NCBI GenBank assembly: GCA_904419315.1
Contig: CAJFQY010000003.1
Span: 1-64,000, forward strand
Length of the DNA: 64,000 nucleotides
Direction of reading: 5' to 3'
Origin: Zongyangia gallinarum
Lineage (GTDB): Bacteria > Bacillota > Clostridia > Oscillospirales > Ruminococcaceae
Positions 52,501 through 63,070 of this stretch are shown here, piece after piece. The translations under genes were made by a program, and so were the position numbers. How positions within the stretch are numbered: position 1 is the first letter of the stretch; the number at the start of each line of letters is the position of its first letter. A model generated the notes under the pieces. That model made no database searches. It saw only the letters and a program-made list of their open reading frames with translations, and had not been told where the DNA came from.

Positions 52501-53173
52501 TGTCCTTCTTTTCCTCCGACAGCTTCAGAAACTCCTGGGCTTTCTTTGACTGGATCTCCAACGGGCCTACCCGACCTTCCAGCTCGGAGAGAATGTCCCG
52601 CAGCCGCAATAGGTTCTCATAAGCCATATCCAGTTGTTTTTGCGCCTCTGCCTTTCGGTAACGGAATTTGGAGATTCCCGCCGCCTCCTCAAAAATTTCC
52701 CGGCGCTGGGTGCTCTTGGTGGAGATAATCTCCGCAATCTTTCCCTGGCCAATGATGGAGTAGCCATCCCGGCCAAGGCCGGTGTCCATGAACATTTCAT
52801 GGATATCCCGCAGCCGGACGTTGTTGCCATTGATGCGGTATTCACTTTCTCCGCTGCGGTAGAGCTTACGGGTGATGGTGACCTCGTCGCTGTCGATGTC
52901 CACATCCCGCTCAGTGTTATCCAGGGTAAGGGATACCTGCGCAAATCCCTGGGGCTTTCTGGCCTGGGTGCCGCCAAAGATGACATCCTCCATCTTCGCT
53001 CCCCGCAGGTTCTTGGTGGACTGCTCCCCCATGACCCAGCGGATGGCGTCGCTGATATTGCTCTTCCCACTGCCGTTGGGGCCCACTACCGCTGTCAACC
53101 CCCGGTTGAAGGTCAATTTGATTTTATCCGGAAAGGATTTAAATCCGTGCAGTTCCAGCGATTTCAGGTGCAA
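49598..53173 (-). CDS. smc: Chromosome segregation protein SMC
   Basis: A 1191-residue chromosome condensation ATPase. The N-terminal head has GPNGSGKSN; long coiled coils (about 170-500 and 670-1020) flank the hinge (GVVGPVSSVISVGQGY, near 520-660). The C-terminal head has LSGGEQAFVAIAIYF and VLDEIEAALDDVN. The start is TTG 53173, giving MHLKSLELHGFKSF, the standard SMC N terminus; the GGGG site is about 11 nt away. It loads with ScpA and ScpB to organise and separate chromosomes; those genes are not in the window. Confidence 0.97.
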   Translation of the reverse strand: MHLKSLELHGFKSFPDKIKLTFNRGLTAVVGPNGSGKSNISDAIRWVMGEQSTKNLRGAKMEDVIFGGTQARKPQGFAQVSLTLDNTERDVDIDSDEVTITRKLYRSGESEYRINGNNVRLRDIHEMFMDTGLGRDGYSIIGQGKIAEIISTKSTQRREIFEEAAGISKFRYRKAEAQKQLDMAYENLLRLRDILSELEGRVGPLEIQSKKAQEFLKLSEEKKDIEISLWNLNLKTLTQSMKDQDEKILIAQGHYDEVQREIDGLEKEIEALFERAQAALLEIDTSKAQAQQLRDKIGEERSQIAVLENDIWHAQADIAALSEAVALGEEDSETARQELENQTARIGEKQAALRKQQENFENKAAELTGLDDERERFSQQMQKLSEQVGQAHRDLSRTQLEEASSRSTMEELQARITNAALARKSKEEELEDTKRQEEDCQGVLEGVIEELDSLKNAVAGYEYKLSSRREKLQAEKSAAEKKRNQHRDLTARIKLLEDLEKNMEGFSHSVKFVMNRAHSGQLRGVVGPVSSVISVGQGYTVAIETVLGASLQNIIVENEQVAKRAIGQLKEAKAGRTTFYPLSTIKGNRLRETGLADHTGFVALAADLVRCDQRYQNVVDNLLGRIVVVEELDDAVRMAKDFGHRFRIVTLDGQVVNVGGSMTGGSVSKNVGILSRKSEIETLEKQAAAMEAGFPAMEASLSKYQQAVSELEAQLTAVRSEIIARGEDKVRLQAQQSALHTRCQQLSSDLAAMDSDDTSLADTIAKLKERLAELEHKETEQKGIIAALEQSQEDTSGKMQDLEQRRETLMSRLSEMRLAILGEEKDIQMLEQSLAQMREQRESREEQRRISKERIKEKEAYIQEIHKNIQDIEGTCSQLQSQIKELEAKVEVKNRERQQNEMQSTQLRTKERELSVTRENHAGELVRLKERGSALQIEYDGIIAKLWDEYELTRSEAQSLAKEIDKQAGQKRLSEIRSRIKALGSVNVGAIEEYKEVSERYQFMKAQIDDVEKSREELTRLIGTLTEDMRRQFIKSFEEINRNFSQIFVELFGGGKAKLSLADENDVLECGIDIFVQPPGKIIKNLAALSGGEQAFVAIAIYFAILKVRPAPFCVLDEIEAALDDVNVAKYAAYLRSICDRTQFILITHRRGTMEEADVLYGVTMQEEGVSKLLSIDVSEIENKLGMKAST

Positions 53174-53179
53174 ACTCGA

Positions 53180-54184
53180 TCACTTCCCCTCTGCTTTAAC
53201 CTCATATTCCAAAAGGCCGGGGCACTCTTTTATCTTGGTTTGATAGCCCAGCCCTGTCAGTATTTCTAAATTTCTTCTCTTTTGCCCCGCCATCTTGGAT
53301 GTATGCCCCGGCGCCACCCACAAAATAAGCTTTCCATAGGGGAGGCGCTGGGCTTTGATTTGTTCCAGGGCATGGGCAAGATAGATTTCATTTTCACAAA
53401 GTTCTCGGAAGGCCGGATGGTAAAGCCCCGCCACCATGTGATTTTCCATCTCCTGGGAGGCATGCAGGCCTAACCGGATAACCCGGATTCCCTGTCCCTC
53501 GAAAAAAAGAAGGAGCCTGGCGCAAAGTTTCACCGTCTCATCAAAATCCGGCAGCCGGTACCTGCCCTCATCCCACAGCTGGGCCAGCTGCGTTCCCCGG
53601 AGGATCACGGTAGGATAGATCCGTACTGTATCAGGATGAAGGACCGCCAGTTTTTCTGCCGTTTCCTCTGCGCCGGAGAGGGTATCTCCATATAGCCCTA
53701 CCATCATCTGCAACCCCAAAGAAAAGCCCATCTCCCGGATGCGCCCTGCTCCTGCTGCCACATCGGCTGCCGTATGTCCCCGCTGGTTTTTAGAAAGCAC
53801 CCCGTCATCCATGGACTGGGCTCCCAGCTCAATGGCGGTAACCCCGTAACCTTTGAGGATGGAGAGGATCTCAGCCTCCACAGCGTCGGGGCGGGTGGAA
53901 ACCCGGATGCCGAAAAAGCCATCCTTTCCCACAAAGGGAGCGGCGGCCTCTAACAAAGCAGTCATATATCCGCGGTCAATGGCAGTAAAGCTGCCGCCAA
54001 AAAAGGCGATTTCGCTGTTTTGAGCCCGCCCGCCTAGGTCGGACAGGGCTTGTTCACAGACCTGCCTGACTTCCTCTGGTTTGGGAGCCTGTACCGCGCC
54101 TGAAATGGCGTGCTGATCGCAGAAGCTGCACCGATGGGGACAGCCAATGTGCGGGATAAAAAAGGCGACATTGGCGTGCCTCAT
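53180..54184 (-). CDS. Radical SAM protein, Elp3/YhcC-like
   Basis: A 334-residue radical SAM protein. The cluster motif is HIGCPHRCSFCDQH (CxxxCxxC) near residue 14. GGSFTAIDRGYM and TVRIYPTVILRGTQLAQLW resemble the Elp3-like family common in clostridia between rnc and smc. No acetyltransferase domain follows, unlike true Elp3. The substrate is unknown; a tRNA or protein modification is possible. Its ATG overlaps the rnc stop by four bases, and smc begins 6 bp after its stop. Confidence 0.88.
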   Translation of the reverse strand: MRHANVAFFIPHIGCPHRCSFCDQHAISGAVQAPKPEEVRQVCEQALSDLGGRAQNSEIAFFGGSFTAIDRGYMTALLEAAAPFVGKDGFFGIRVSTRPDAVEAEILSILKGYGVTAIELGAQSMDDGVLSKNQRGHTAADVAAGAGRIREMGFSLGLQMMVGLYGDTLSGAEETAEKLAVLHPDTVRIYPTVILRGTQLAQLWDEGRYRLPDFDETVKLCARLLLFFEGQGIRVIRLGLHASQEMENHMVAGLYHPAFRELCENEIYLAHALEQIKAQRLPYGKLILWVAPGHTSKMAGQKRRNLEILTGLGYQTKIKECPGLLEYEVKAEGK

Positions 54185-54861
54185 TCTCCCATGAGCTCCA
54201 GAGCTTCCTTGGCCGCCATCTGTTCGGCGTCTTTCTTGCTGCGTCCCTCTCCCTTGCCGATAACATTGGAATTGAGATGGACCTCCACCGAAAAGTGCTT
54301 GTCATGGTCCGGTCCGCTTTCCCCCACCAGCACATAGGTCAGCTGTTCCTCCCTATTTTGCTGGATGATCTCCTGCAGGGCCGTTTTATAGTCCTTGAAA
54401 AAGACCTTTTTGTCCTTTTCCACCTGCTTTTTCACAAAGCCCAGAATGAACTTTTTCGCGTGTTCCATGCCTCCATCCAAATAGATGGCTGCAATAAGGG
54501 CCTCAAAGGCGTCGGCCAGGATGGATGGACGTTCCCGTCCGCCCATCTGCTCCTCACCCCGGCCCAGCATCAGGTACTGGCCCAGGCCAATCATATGGGC
54601 AAACTCACACAGGGATTTCTCGCAGACCAAAGAGGCCCGCAGCTTTGTCAGCTCCCCTTCGGGCAGGTGGGAATAATGTTTGAACAGATAGTCAGACACC
54701 ACGATGGAGAGAACCGCGTCCCCCAAAAACTCCTGACGCTCATTGCTCACAAGTCCTCGTTTTACCTCATTGACATAAGAGGTATGGGAAAGGGCTATGG
54801 TCAGATATTTGGGATTTGAAAAGGTATATCCGATGACTTTTTCCAGTTCTTTTTCTTTCAT
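54181..54861 (-). CDS. rnc: Ribonuclease III
   Basis: A 226-residue double-strand-specific endoribonuclease that processes rRNA precursors and structured mRNAs. The signature ERQEFLGDAVLSIVVSDYLF (cited in parts) holds the catalytic Glu and Asp near 41-48, and DAFEALIAAIYLDGG carries the second metal-binding pair near 116-119. A dsRNA-binding domain occupies about 155-225 (YKTALQEIIQQ, SKKDAEQMAAKEAL). It follows plsX by 17 bp. Confidence 0.97.
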   Translation of the reverse strand: MKEKELEKVIGYTFSNPKYLTIALSHTSYVNEVKRGLVSNERQEFLGDAVLSIVVSDYLFKHYSHLPEGELTKLRASLVCEKSLCEFAHMIGLGQYLMLGRGEEQMGGRERPSILADAFEALIAAIYLDGGMEHAKKFILGFVKKQVEKDKKVFFKDYKTALQEIIQQNREEQLTYVLVGESGPDHDKHFSVEVHLNSNVIGKGEGRSKKDAEQMAAKEALELMGE

Positions 54862-54878
54862 TCCTATCTCTCCCGCAA

Positions 54879-55883
54879 CTACTGCTCCACTTTCTTCAGC
54901 TCATCCAAGGATTTTTGAATCTCCCCGATCACATCGTGCTCCACAAATTCCTTGGCCTGACGGATGGCATTTTTAAAGGCATTGGCATTGGAGCTGCCGT
55001 GGGCCTTGATGACAGGCTTTGCAATGCCCATTAGAGGCGCCCCGCCGTACTCGGTGTAATCCATCCTCTTTTTAAAGTCCATCAGCCCGCCTTTAATGCT
55101 GGCCGCCGCCAGCTTGGTCAGGGTGTTCTTGTAAAGGATGTTTTTAATGTTGCCCATCATGGCGGAAGCCAATCCCTCTGTCAGCTTGAGGACAATATTG
55201 CCGGAAAAGCCGTCGCATACCACCACTTCGCATTCTCCAAAGGGAACATCTCTGGGCTCAATGTTTCCTGTAAAATGCAAAGGCGCATTTTTGAGCAGGC
55301 CAAAGGCATCCTTTTGCAGATCGGTGCCCTTGGTGTCCTCTGCCCCTACATTGAGCAGCCCTACCCGGGGGGAGGAAATCTTCAGGATCTTATTCATATA
55401 CGCGCTGCCCATAATGCCAAACTGCAAGAGCATTTCCGGCCGGCACTCCAGGTTGGCGCCCGCGTCCATCAGCATATAGCATCCGGTGTTGGAGGGAATA
55501 ATAGGAGCCAGGGCCGCCCGTTTGATTCCCTTGATACGCTTGACCAGCAAGGAGGAACCCACCACCAGTGCGCCGGTGGAGCCAGCGCTTACGAAAGCGT
55601 CTCCTTCACCTTCGCTGAGAAGCTTTAGCCCCTTGGCCAGAGAAGATTCCCCATGCTCTTTGACAATACTGGTGGGATCCGCTTCCACCGCAATTACGTC
55701 AGGAGCGTGGACAATTTTCATCCCCTGTAGGGAAATATGATGCTCAGCGCACACCTTTTTGATGATCTCCTCATCACCGGTCAGTACAATTTGAATACCG
55801 TATTCCTGTACCGCCAAAGCACAGCCTTTCACTACCTCCAGCGGCGCATTGTCTCCGCCGAAAGCATCTACGATGATTTTCAT
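54879..55883 (-). CDS. plsX: Phosphate acyltransferase PlsX
   Basis: A 334-residue enzyme that converts acyl-ACP to acyl-phosphate, the first step of phospholipid synthesis in Firmicutes. Marks are IVDAFGGDNAP at the start, FVSAGSTGALV and NVGAEDTKGTD. ATG 55883 has GGAG 5 nt upstream; a GTG two codons earlier is less likely. The usual next gene, acpP, is absent: rnc follows after 17 bp. The enzyme acts at the membrane surface with PlsY, not seen here. Confidence 0.96.
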   Translation of the reverse strand: MKIIVDAFGGDNAPLEVVKGCALAVQEYGIQIVLTGDEEIIKKVCAEHHISLQGMKIVHAPDVIAVEADPTSIVKEHGESSLAKGLKLLSEGEGDAFVSAGSTGALVVGSSLLVKRIKGIKRAALAPIIPSNTGCYMLMDAGANLECRPEMLLQFGIMGSAYMNKILKISSPRVGLLNVGAEDTKGTDLQKDAFGLLKNAPLHFTGNIEPRDVPFGECEVVVCDGFSGNIVLKLTEGLASAMMGNIKNILYKNTLTKLAAASIKGGLMDFKKRMDYTEYGGAPLMGIAKPVIKAHGSSNANAFKNAIRQAKEFVEHDVIGEIQKSLDELKKVEQ

Positions 55884-55976
55884 GTGCACTCCATTTCTCC
55901 GCGCGGCCTTTTTCCCTCCCCAGCGCCCGCGCGAAAACGCAGGGGAGGTGCCGCCTTGATTGGCAGCTGTCTTTTG

Positions 55977-57304
55977 TTATCGTTTGAGGGCCAAATCCTC
56001 TTTTCGGCTCTCCAGCACCTTCTCCAAGCTTTCCAGCGCCCTCTGCGCCACCTGAAGGTAACGCTTATTCTTATCCCGCTCCCGCTGCAGGGGTGGGGGA
56101 AGCAGGCCCATATTGGCACCCATGGGTTGAAAATCCTTGACGCTCTCATCGCTGATATAGCGGGAAAGCGCCCCGGTCATGGTGTCAAAGGGAAGCTCCA
56201 GCGGTGCTTTTTCCTCAAGTGCCAGCGCCATGTTGATCCCGGCCAGGATGCCGGACATGGCTGACTCCATATACCCTTCCACCCCTGTCATCTGGCCGGC
56301 AAAAAAGATACGCGGCTCTTTTTTCAGACAGAAGTGCTGATCCAACAGTCGCGGGGAATCCAAAAAGGTATTGCGGTGCATGACGCCGTAGCGGACAAAT
56401 TCCGCATGCTCAAGGCCCGGAATCATGGAAAAGACACGCTTTTGCTCCGGGAAAAGCAGGTTTGTCTGGAAGCCAACGATGTTATAGAGGCTGCCGGCGG
56501 CATTTTCCCGCCGCAGCTGAACCACCGCCCAGGGACGGTGTCCGGTCCTGGGATCCCGGAGGCCCACCGGTTTGAGAGGGCCAAAGCGGATGGTGTCCGG
56601 CCCTCGTTTTGCCAGCACCTCAATGGGCATACAGCCCTCATAGACTTTAAATCCGTCTTTTTCAAAGTCTTTCAGCTCCACCGATCTTGCCTGGATCAGC
56701 TCCCCATAAAAAGCCTCGTACTCCTCTTTGTCAAAGGGGCAGTTGATGTAATCGTCGTCCCCGCGGTCATACCGGGCGGCGAAGAAGCAACGCTCCATAT
56801 TCAGACTTTCCGCTGTGACAATCGGGGCCGCTGCGTCAAAAAAGCTAAGGTATTCCTCTCCCAAAAGGCTCCTAATATGCTCCGAGAGCTTTTGGGAGGT
56901 CAGAGGTCCCGTTGCTACCACCACAGGGCCATCGGGGAGGGAGGTGACCTCTACCTCTATGACATCAATATTTCCCTGGGCACGGATTTTATCCGTTACC
57001 AGGTCGGAAAACGCCTCCCGGTCCACCGCTAGCGCCCCTCCTGCCGGCACTGCACATGCTTTGGCACAGGGGACGGTGAGGGAGCCCAGCCGCTCCATCT
57101 CCTCCTTGAGCAGCCCAGCGGCAGAAGACAGCCGCATGGCCTTGAGGGAATTGGAACAGACAAGCTCCGCCATGCCGGGGTAGCGGTGAGCTGGGGAAAA
57201 CTTTTTCGGCTTCATCTCATAAAGCCGCACATTAAAACCTCGGCGGGCCAGCTGCCAGGCTGCTTCGCATCCAGCAAGTCCCGCGCCGATCACCGATACT
57301 GTCA

Positions 57305-57305
<1 letters not shown>
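55977..57305 (-). CDS. trmFO: tRNA m5U54 methyltransferase TrmFO
   Basis: A 442-residue flavoprotein that makes 5-methyluridine at tRNA position 54 using methylenetetrahydrofolate and FADH2. The FAD-binding GAGLAGCEAAW opens the protein; CSNSLKAMRL and GQMTGVEGYMES are family hallmarks. Its ATG overlaps the topA stop (TGATG), the standard Firmicutes topA-trmFO coupling. Confidence 0.97.
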
Positions 57306-59386
<2,081 letters not shown>

Positions 59387-59475
59387 GCTAACCTCCCAAT
59401 TGCTAAACTTTCAAAAACCGGACGCTTTCACGTCCATCTATATGCAGAGGAAATGCTTTTGGGCAAACATTCCAC

Positions 59476-60741
59476 TCATTTTCCATAGCGACGTCCTGCA
59501 TAGGATCGTACCGCCCCTGCAATTTCCAGCTCTGTCAGAGCGCCGAGCACCTGAGAAATTCGCATTCCCAAGGTCTGGGCAATCTCTTCCATATGGACAG
59601 GTTCTTCGCTCAGCACCCGGTAAACCTGTAGCGCTTCTTCCGAAACCTTGGGATCCTGGGAATACCGGTGATGAGCCGTCACATCCTGCCCGCTGTTTCT
59701 ATTTTGCTGAGAAAGCTTCGGGCTATACTCAGGATCCGGCTCAATTTCCGCCTGTTCCTTCAAGGGCGCGTCTGTTTCTTCCTCCAAAGCTGGGAGAGGC
59801 TCTCCCGTCAATCGCGCCTTGTTCTTTCTCTGTTCCTGTAGCAGCTCCCGTTCATACCGGAAGCGGTAAAAATCTATGACATCGGCAGGTTCTGTTGCCG
59901 GGATACAGCCATCCCGCAAAAGACGCAGATTGCCGGATACCGTTGGATCATACAGAGGTGCCGGCACCACAAACAGGTCTTTGCCCTGTTCCAGCGCGTC
60001 ATCGGCGGTAATCAGGGAACCGCTGTGCTTTGGCGCCTGGATAACCAGCGTGCCTAGCGTAAGGCCGGAAAGCAGCCGGTTGCGGGCTGGGAAATTTCTT
60101 CTCCAGGGGCCGGTGCCCGGCGGATATTCGGTCACGATACAGCCGTACTTGGAGACAAGTTCCTTCATTTTGGCGTTTTCCGCTGGATAATTCACATCGA
60201 TGCCGCACCCCAGCACGCCAATCACATAGCCGCCGGCCTTCAGGGCCGCTTTCATAGACATAATGTCCACACCCACCGCCATACCGCTGATGACACAAAT
60301 CCCTGCTCTTGCCAGCTGGGTGCCAAAGTCCACAGCCACCTTCTTGCCATAGGGCGTCATCTTTCTTGTGCCCACCATGGCAATGGCCGGGATCTGATCC
60401 AGCCCCGCAAGGTTGCCCTTTTGGTACAAAACAGCAGGCGGGGCATAGATGTGGCGGAGGCGATCGGGAAATTCCGGGGCGTCGTAACAGAGGATGTCGC
60501 ATCCCACCCGCTGGCAGTCGGATATAATCTTGTCCGCTATGTCCAGCGGCGTATTTTTACATTTTTGCAGCTGGGAATTGGTGATACCGGTCAGTTCCTT
60601 TAGACCCGCATCCGGGTCGCAGGAGGACACGGCCTCATAAAAGCGCTGGGGATCACCATACACATCCAAAATGTCACAGATCAAAGCACTGCCTTGGTGA
60701 ATGCAGCACTGCAGCCAAACCCAATACCGAGTGGAGACCAT
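59476..60741 (-). CDS. dprA: DNA processing protein DprA
   Basis: A 421-residue DNA-uptake protein that loads RecA on incoming single strands in natural transformation. The Rossmann core has MVGTRKMTPYG, SGMAVGVDIMS, GCGIDVNYPAEN and FPARNRLLSGL. A C-terminal winged helix (about 360-420, EPVHMEEIAQTLGM) is present as in many clostridia. ATG 60741 has GGAGG 7 nt upstream; an earlier ATG at 60798 would overlap the next gene and lacks a site. No other competence genes are nearby. Confidence 0.94.
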   Translation of the reverse strand: MVSTRYWVWLQCCIHQGSALICDILDVYGDPQRFYEAVSSCDPDAGLKELTGITNSQLQKCKNTPLDIADKIISDCQRVGCDILCYDAPEFPDRLRHIYAPPAVLYQKGNLAGLDQIPAIAMVGTRKMTPYGKKVAVDFGTQLARAGICVISGMAVGVDIMSMKAALKAGGYVIGVLGCGIDVNYPAENAKMKELVSKYGCIVTEYPPGTGPWRRNFPARNRLLSGLTLGTLVIQAPKHSGSLITADDALEQGKDLFVVPAPLYDPTVSGNLRLLRDGCIPATEPADVIDFYRFRYERELLQEQRKNKARLTGEPLPALEEETDAPLKEQAEIEPDPEYSPKLSQQNRNSGQDVTAHHRYSQDPKVSEEALQVYRVLSEEPVHMEEIAQTLGMRISQVLGALTELEIAGAVRSYAGRRYGK

Positions 60742-60779
60742 TTGTCTTCCTCCTCCGCCGTTTTCCGGCACCGTTTTGC

Positions 60780-61568
60780 CTATTTTGTCATCTCCCACAG
60801 AAATACCGCTGCGGCCACCGCCGCATTAAGGGACTCGGCTCTGCCCTTCATGGGGATGATGATCTTCTGATCGCACAGCGCCTGTTCCTTTGCTGAAAGG
60901 CCGTTGCCCTCATTGCCGATAAGCACAAGGACGCCGCCGTCGAAATGAAGTCCAGTCAAAGGAACACTGTCCTCCGATAGGGCGGCGCCATATACGGAGA
61001 CACCAGCGGCCCGCATCCGGGCTGTCAAATCCTGTAGGTCATCGGTCACGGCAATGGGCAGGCGGAAGGCGCTGCCCATGGTGGAGCGCAGCACCTTCGG
61101 GCTGTAGATATCGGGGCAGTCCCCGGTGACAATCAGCCCATCAATGCCGAACGCTTCCGCACTGCGGATAACAGTGCCCATATTTCCCGGGTCCTGCAGG
61201 GAGCATAAAGCCAGATATTTCCCGTTACTGTTTATTTTAGCAAGGGTTTTTTGGTTGTCAAGCAGATTGCACAGACAAAATACCCCCTGCGGGGTGGATG
61301 CGGTGGATATTTTCTGGGCCACCCCTGTGGAAATGGGGGTGGCATGGGGGCTTTGGCAAAGCAAATACTTCATCTCTTCGGGATATTTTTCCAAGCTCTC
61401 CGGGGTATAAAATATTTGCTTTACCAAAACGCCGGAACGAAAGGCCTCTAAACACAGCTTTACGCCCTCCGTTACAAAAAGGCCCTGTTCCCGCCGCGCT
61501 TTTTTGCTTGCCAAAAGCTTGCACAGGTTTTTCACCGTCGGATTCTCCCGGCTTGTGAGGATATCCAT
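60780..61568 (-). CDS. SpoU/TrmH family RNA 2'-O-methyltransferase (RlmB-like)
   Basis: A 262-residue methyltransferase of the SPOUT class. An N-terminal substrate-binding domain (about 1-100, RREQGLFVTEGVKL) precedes the knotted catalytic domain with CSLQDPGNMGTVIRSAEAFG, LIGNEGNGLSAKE and IPMKGRAESLNAAVAAAVFLWE, each cited in part. These hold the family Arg, Asn and Ser. ATG 61568 has AAAGGAGG 6 nt upstream; an ATG at 61631 is rejected. The modified rRNA or tRNA position is unknown. Confidence 0.9.
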   Translation of the reverse strand: MDILTSRENPTVKNLCKLLASKKARREQGLFVTEGVKLCLEAFRSGVLVKQIFYTPESLEKYPEEMKYLLCQSPHATPISTGVAQKISTASTPQGVFCLCNLLDNQKTLAKINSNGKYLALCSLQDPGNMGTVIRSAEAFGIDGLIVTGDCPDIYSPKVLRSTMGSAFRLPIAVTDDLQDLTARMRAAGVSVYGAALSEDSVPLTGLHFDGGVLVLIGNEGNGLSAKEQALCDQKIIIPMKGRAESLNAAVAAAVFLWEMTK

Positions 61569-61601
61569 CTTCTTCCTCCTTTGGCTGCCTTCCATATGAA
61601 A

Positions 61602-61635
61602 AAATATGCCCGGGTCATCCGACACGGGCATATTT
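61602..61635 (-). terminator. Terminator of the infC-rpmI-rplT operon
   Basis: AAATATGCCCG (61602-61612) pairs with CGGGCATATTT (61625-61635), and on the minus strand a run of T follows. It lies 9 bp after the rplT stop codon, so it stops the operon before rlmB-like. Confidence 0.85.
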
Positions 61636-61643
61636 CAAAGCTC

Positions 61644-61997
61644 TTAGAGAGCAGCTTTTGCTTTTTCAACCAGTGCGGTAAATGCAGCCGGATCATTGAT
61701 AGCGATCTCAGAGAGCATTTTGCGGTTGAGGTTGATCTGGGCTTTTTTCAGACCGTTCATGAAGGTGGAATAGTTCATTCCATTCATGCGGCAGGCAGCA
61801 GAAATACGGGTGATCCACAGGCTGCGGAAGTTGCGTTTTTTCTGTTTGCGGCCGATATAGGCATAGTTGCCGGATTTCATGACCGCCTGTTTTGCGGTCT
61901 TAAAGAGTCTGCTCTTTGCGCCATAGTAGCCTTTGGCAAGTTTGAGGACTTTTTTTCTTCTCTTGCGGGTCATCATTGCCCCTTTGATACGTGCCAT
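61644..61997 (-). CDS. rplT: 50S ribosomal protein L20
   Basis: A 117-residue basic ribosomal protein. MARIKGAMMTRKRRKKVLKL starts it, and RDRKQKKRNFRSLWITRI-like text (RKQKKRNFRSLWI) and NRKMLSEIAI are hallmarks. It binds 23S rRNA early in assembly and represses its own operon in many Firmicutes by binding the leader. It is last in infC-rpmI-rplT. Confidence 0.97.
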   Translation of the reverse strand: MARIKGAMMTRKRRKKVLKLAKGYYGAKSRLFKTAKQAVMKSGNYAYIGRKQKKRNFRSLWITRISAACRMNGMNYSTFMNGLKKAQINLNRKMLSEIAINDPAAFTALVEKAKAAL

Positions 61998-62098
61998 AGT
62001 TTCGTTACCTCCAATAGTAAAGCGCAGGATGCCGGTTTCGACAATCCGCTTTCGTTTTTAGGTCTTGCGACAATCTTTGGTTTTGATCGTCAGTTCTC

Positions 62099-62296
62099 TT
62101 ATTTGTAGGGAACCAGCAGCTTGATCTGCTTCATATTGGTCTTGTCAGCATAGGTAGCTTTGCGCAGACCTCTTTTGCGTTTTGTCGATTTTTTGTTCAG
62201 GATATGGGATTTAAATGCATGGGCGCGTTTCACTTTACCATTTTTGGTCAGTTTGAACCTTTTTTTCGCACCAGTGTGTGTTTTAATCTTAGGCAT
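62099..62296 (-). CDS. rpmI: 50S ribosomal protein L35
   Basis: A 65-residue basic ribosomal protein with the typical start MPKIKTHTGAKKRFKLTKNG and the segment HILNKKSTKRKRGLR. It lies between infC and rplT, as in most bacteria. The stop-to-start gap to rplT is 101 bp. Confidence 0.97.
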   Translation of the reverse strand: MPKIKTHTGAKKRFKLTKNGKVKRAHAFKSHILNKKSTKRKRGLRKATYADKTNMKQIKLLVPYK

Positions 62297-62314
62297 TTTA
62301 TAGTTCCTCCTAAA

Positions 62315-62833
62315 TCACTTTGTGGGCTTGGACGAAATGAACATTGTCATGCTGCGTCCCTCAATCTTCGGCATCTTTTCAACGCTTCCAAATTCGCTAC
62401 AAGCATCTGCAAAACGCTGCATAATCCCGGTGCCCAGCTGGGCGTGAGCCATTTCGCGTCCGCGGAACCGAATGGAGACTTTGACCTTATTGCCGGCTTT
62501 CAGGAATTTCTGTGCATGATTGACCTTTGTGTTAAAATCATTGGTGTCAATGTTCAGAGAGAGGCGCACCTCTTTAATCTCAATGACCCGCTGGTTTTTC
62601 TTTGCTTCCTTCTCGCGCTTGGACTGCTCAAAACGGTATTTGCCATAGTCCATAATGCGGCAAACAGGCGGTTTCGCCTGGGGAGCGATTTTTACAAGGT
62701 CCAGGTTCTTTTCCAAAGCAATACGCTGCGCGTCTCTGCCGGAAAGGATGCCCAGCTGGCTGCCGTCGGCATCAATCACCCTGACTTCTTTGTCCCTGAT
62801 CTCCTCATTGATCTGCAGTTCCTTGTTGCTAAT
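62315..62833 (-). CDS. infC: Translation initiation factor IF-3, predicted AUU start
   Basis: A 172-residue factor that keeps the 30S subunit free and checks start-codon pairing. The N domain begins SNKELQINEEIRDKEVRVI and the C domain has KEVRLSLNIDTNDF and MQRFADACSEFG. The ribosome site GGAGG lies 9 nt before an ATT codon at 62833, and an in-frame TTG is too close to it. AUU start codons in infC are classical: IF-3 rejects them, so it limits its own synthesis. No ATG exists at the expected place. Confidence 0.92.
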   Translation of the reverse strand: MSNKELQINEEIRDKEVRVIDADGSQLGILSGRDAQRIALEKNLDLVKIAPQAKPPVCRIMDYGKYRFEQSKREKEAKKNQRVIEIKEVRLSLNIDTNDFNTKVNHAQKFLKAGNKVKVSIRFRGREMAHAQLGTGIMQRFADACSEFGSVEKMPKIEGRSMTMFISSKPTK

Positions 62834-63012
62834 TGTCAAGCACCTCCAAAATCCAAAGTAAAATACAAAGCGTGGACGGCAAACCATCCACGCTCAATAC
62901 ACGAATCAAAGCACAGAAATATCCTGTGCCGAGTGGTATTGACCTTCTGCGCTGCCGCCTTTTACAAGGCCGCGAAAAGGTGAGAACGGATTGACGGTTC
63001 TACTTTGTTGTC
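62834..63012 (-). promoter_or_regulatory. infC leader with attenuator-like hairpin
   Basis: About 180 nt of untranslated leader. A stem of 11 bp (62869-62894; one position pairs only as G-U in minus-strand RNA) with a TTTG loop is followed by TTGTATTTT, like a transcription attenuator. A second short hairpin (GCACAG/CTGTGC, near 62915-62933) lies upstream. L20 leader regulation is common in this operon, but I could not match the full L20-binding motif. Confidence 0.6.
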
Positions 63013-63018
63013 TTAACT

Positions 63019-63047
63019 ATCTTAGCAAAACATTGCCATTCTGTCAA
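63019..63047 (-). promoter_or_regulatory. Promoter of the infC operon
   Basis: Reading leftward, TTGACA (63042-63047), 17 bp, TAAGAT (63019-63024). It sits just after the addA stop codon and starts the infC leader near 63012. Confidence 0.85.
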
Positions 63048-63070
63048 CAGTTTTTCGCATAAAAGCCAAG

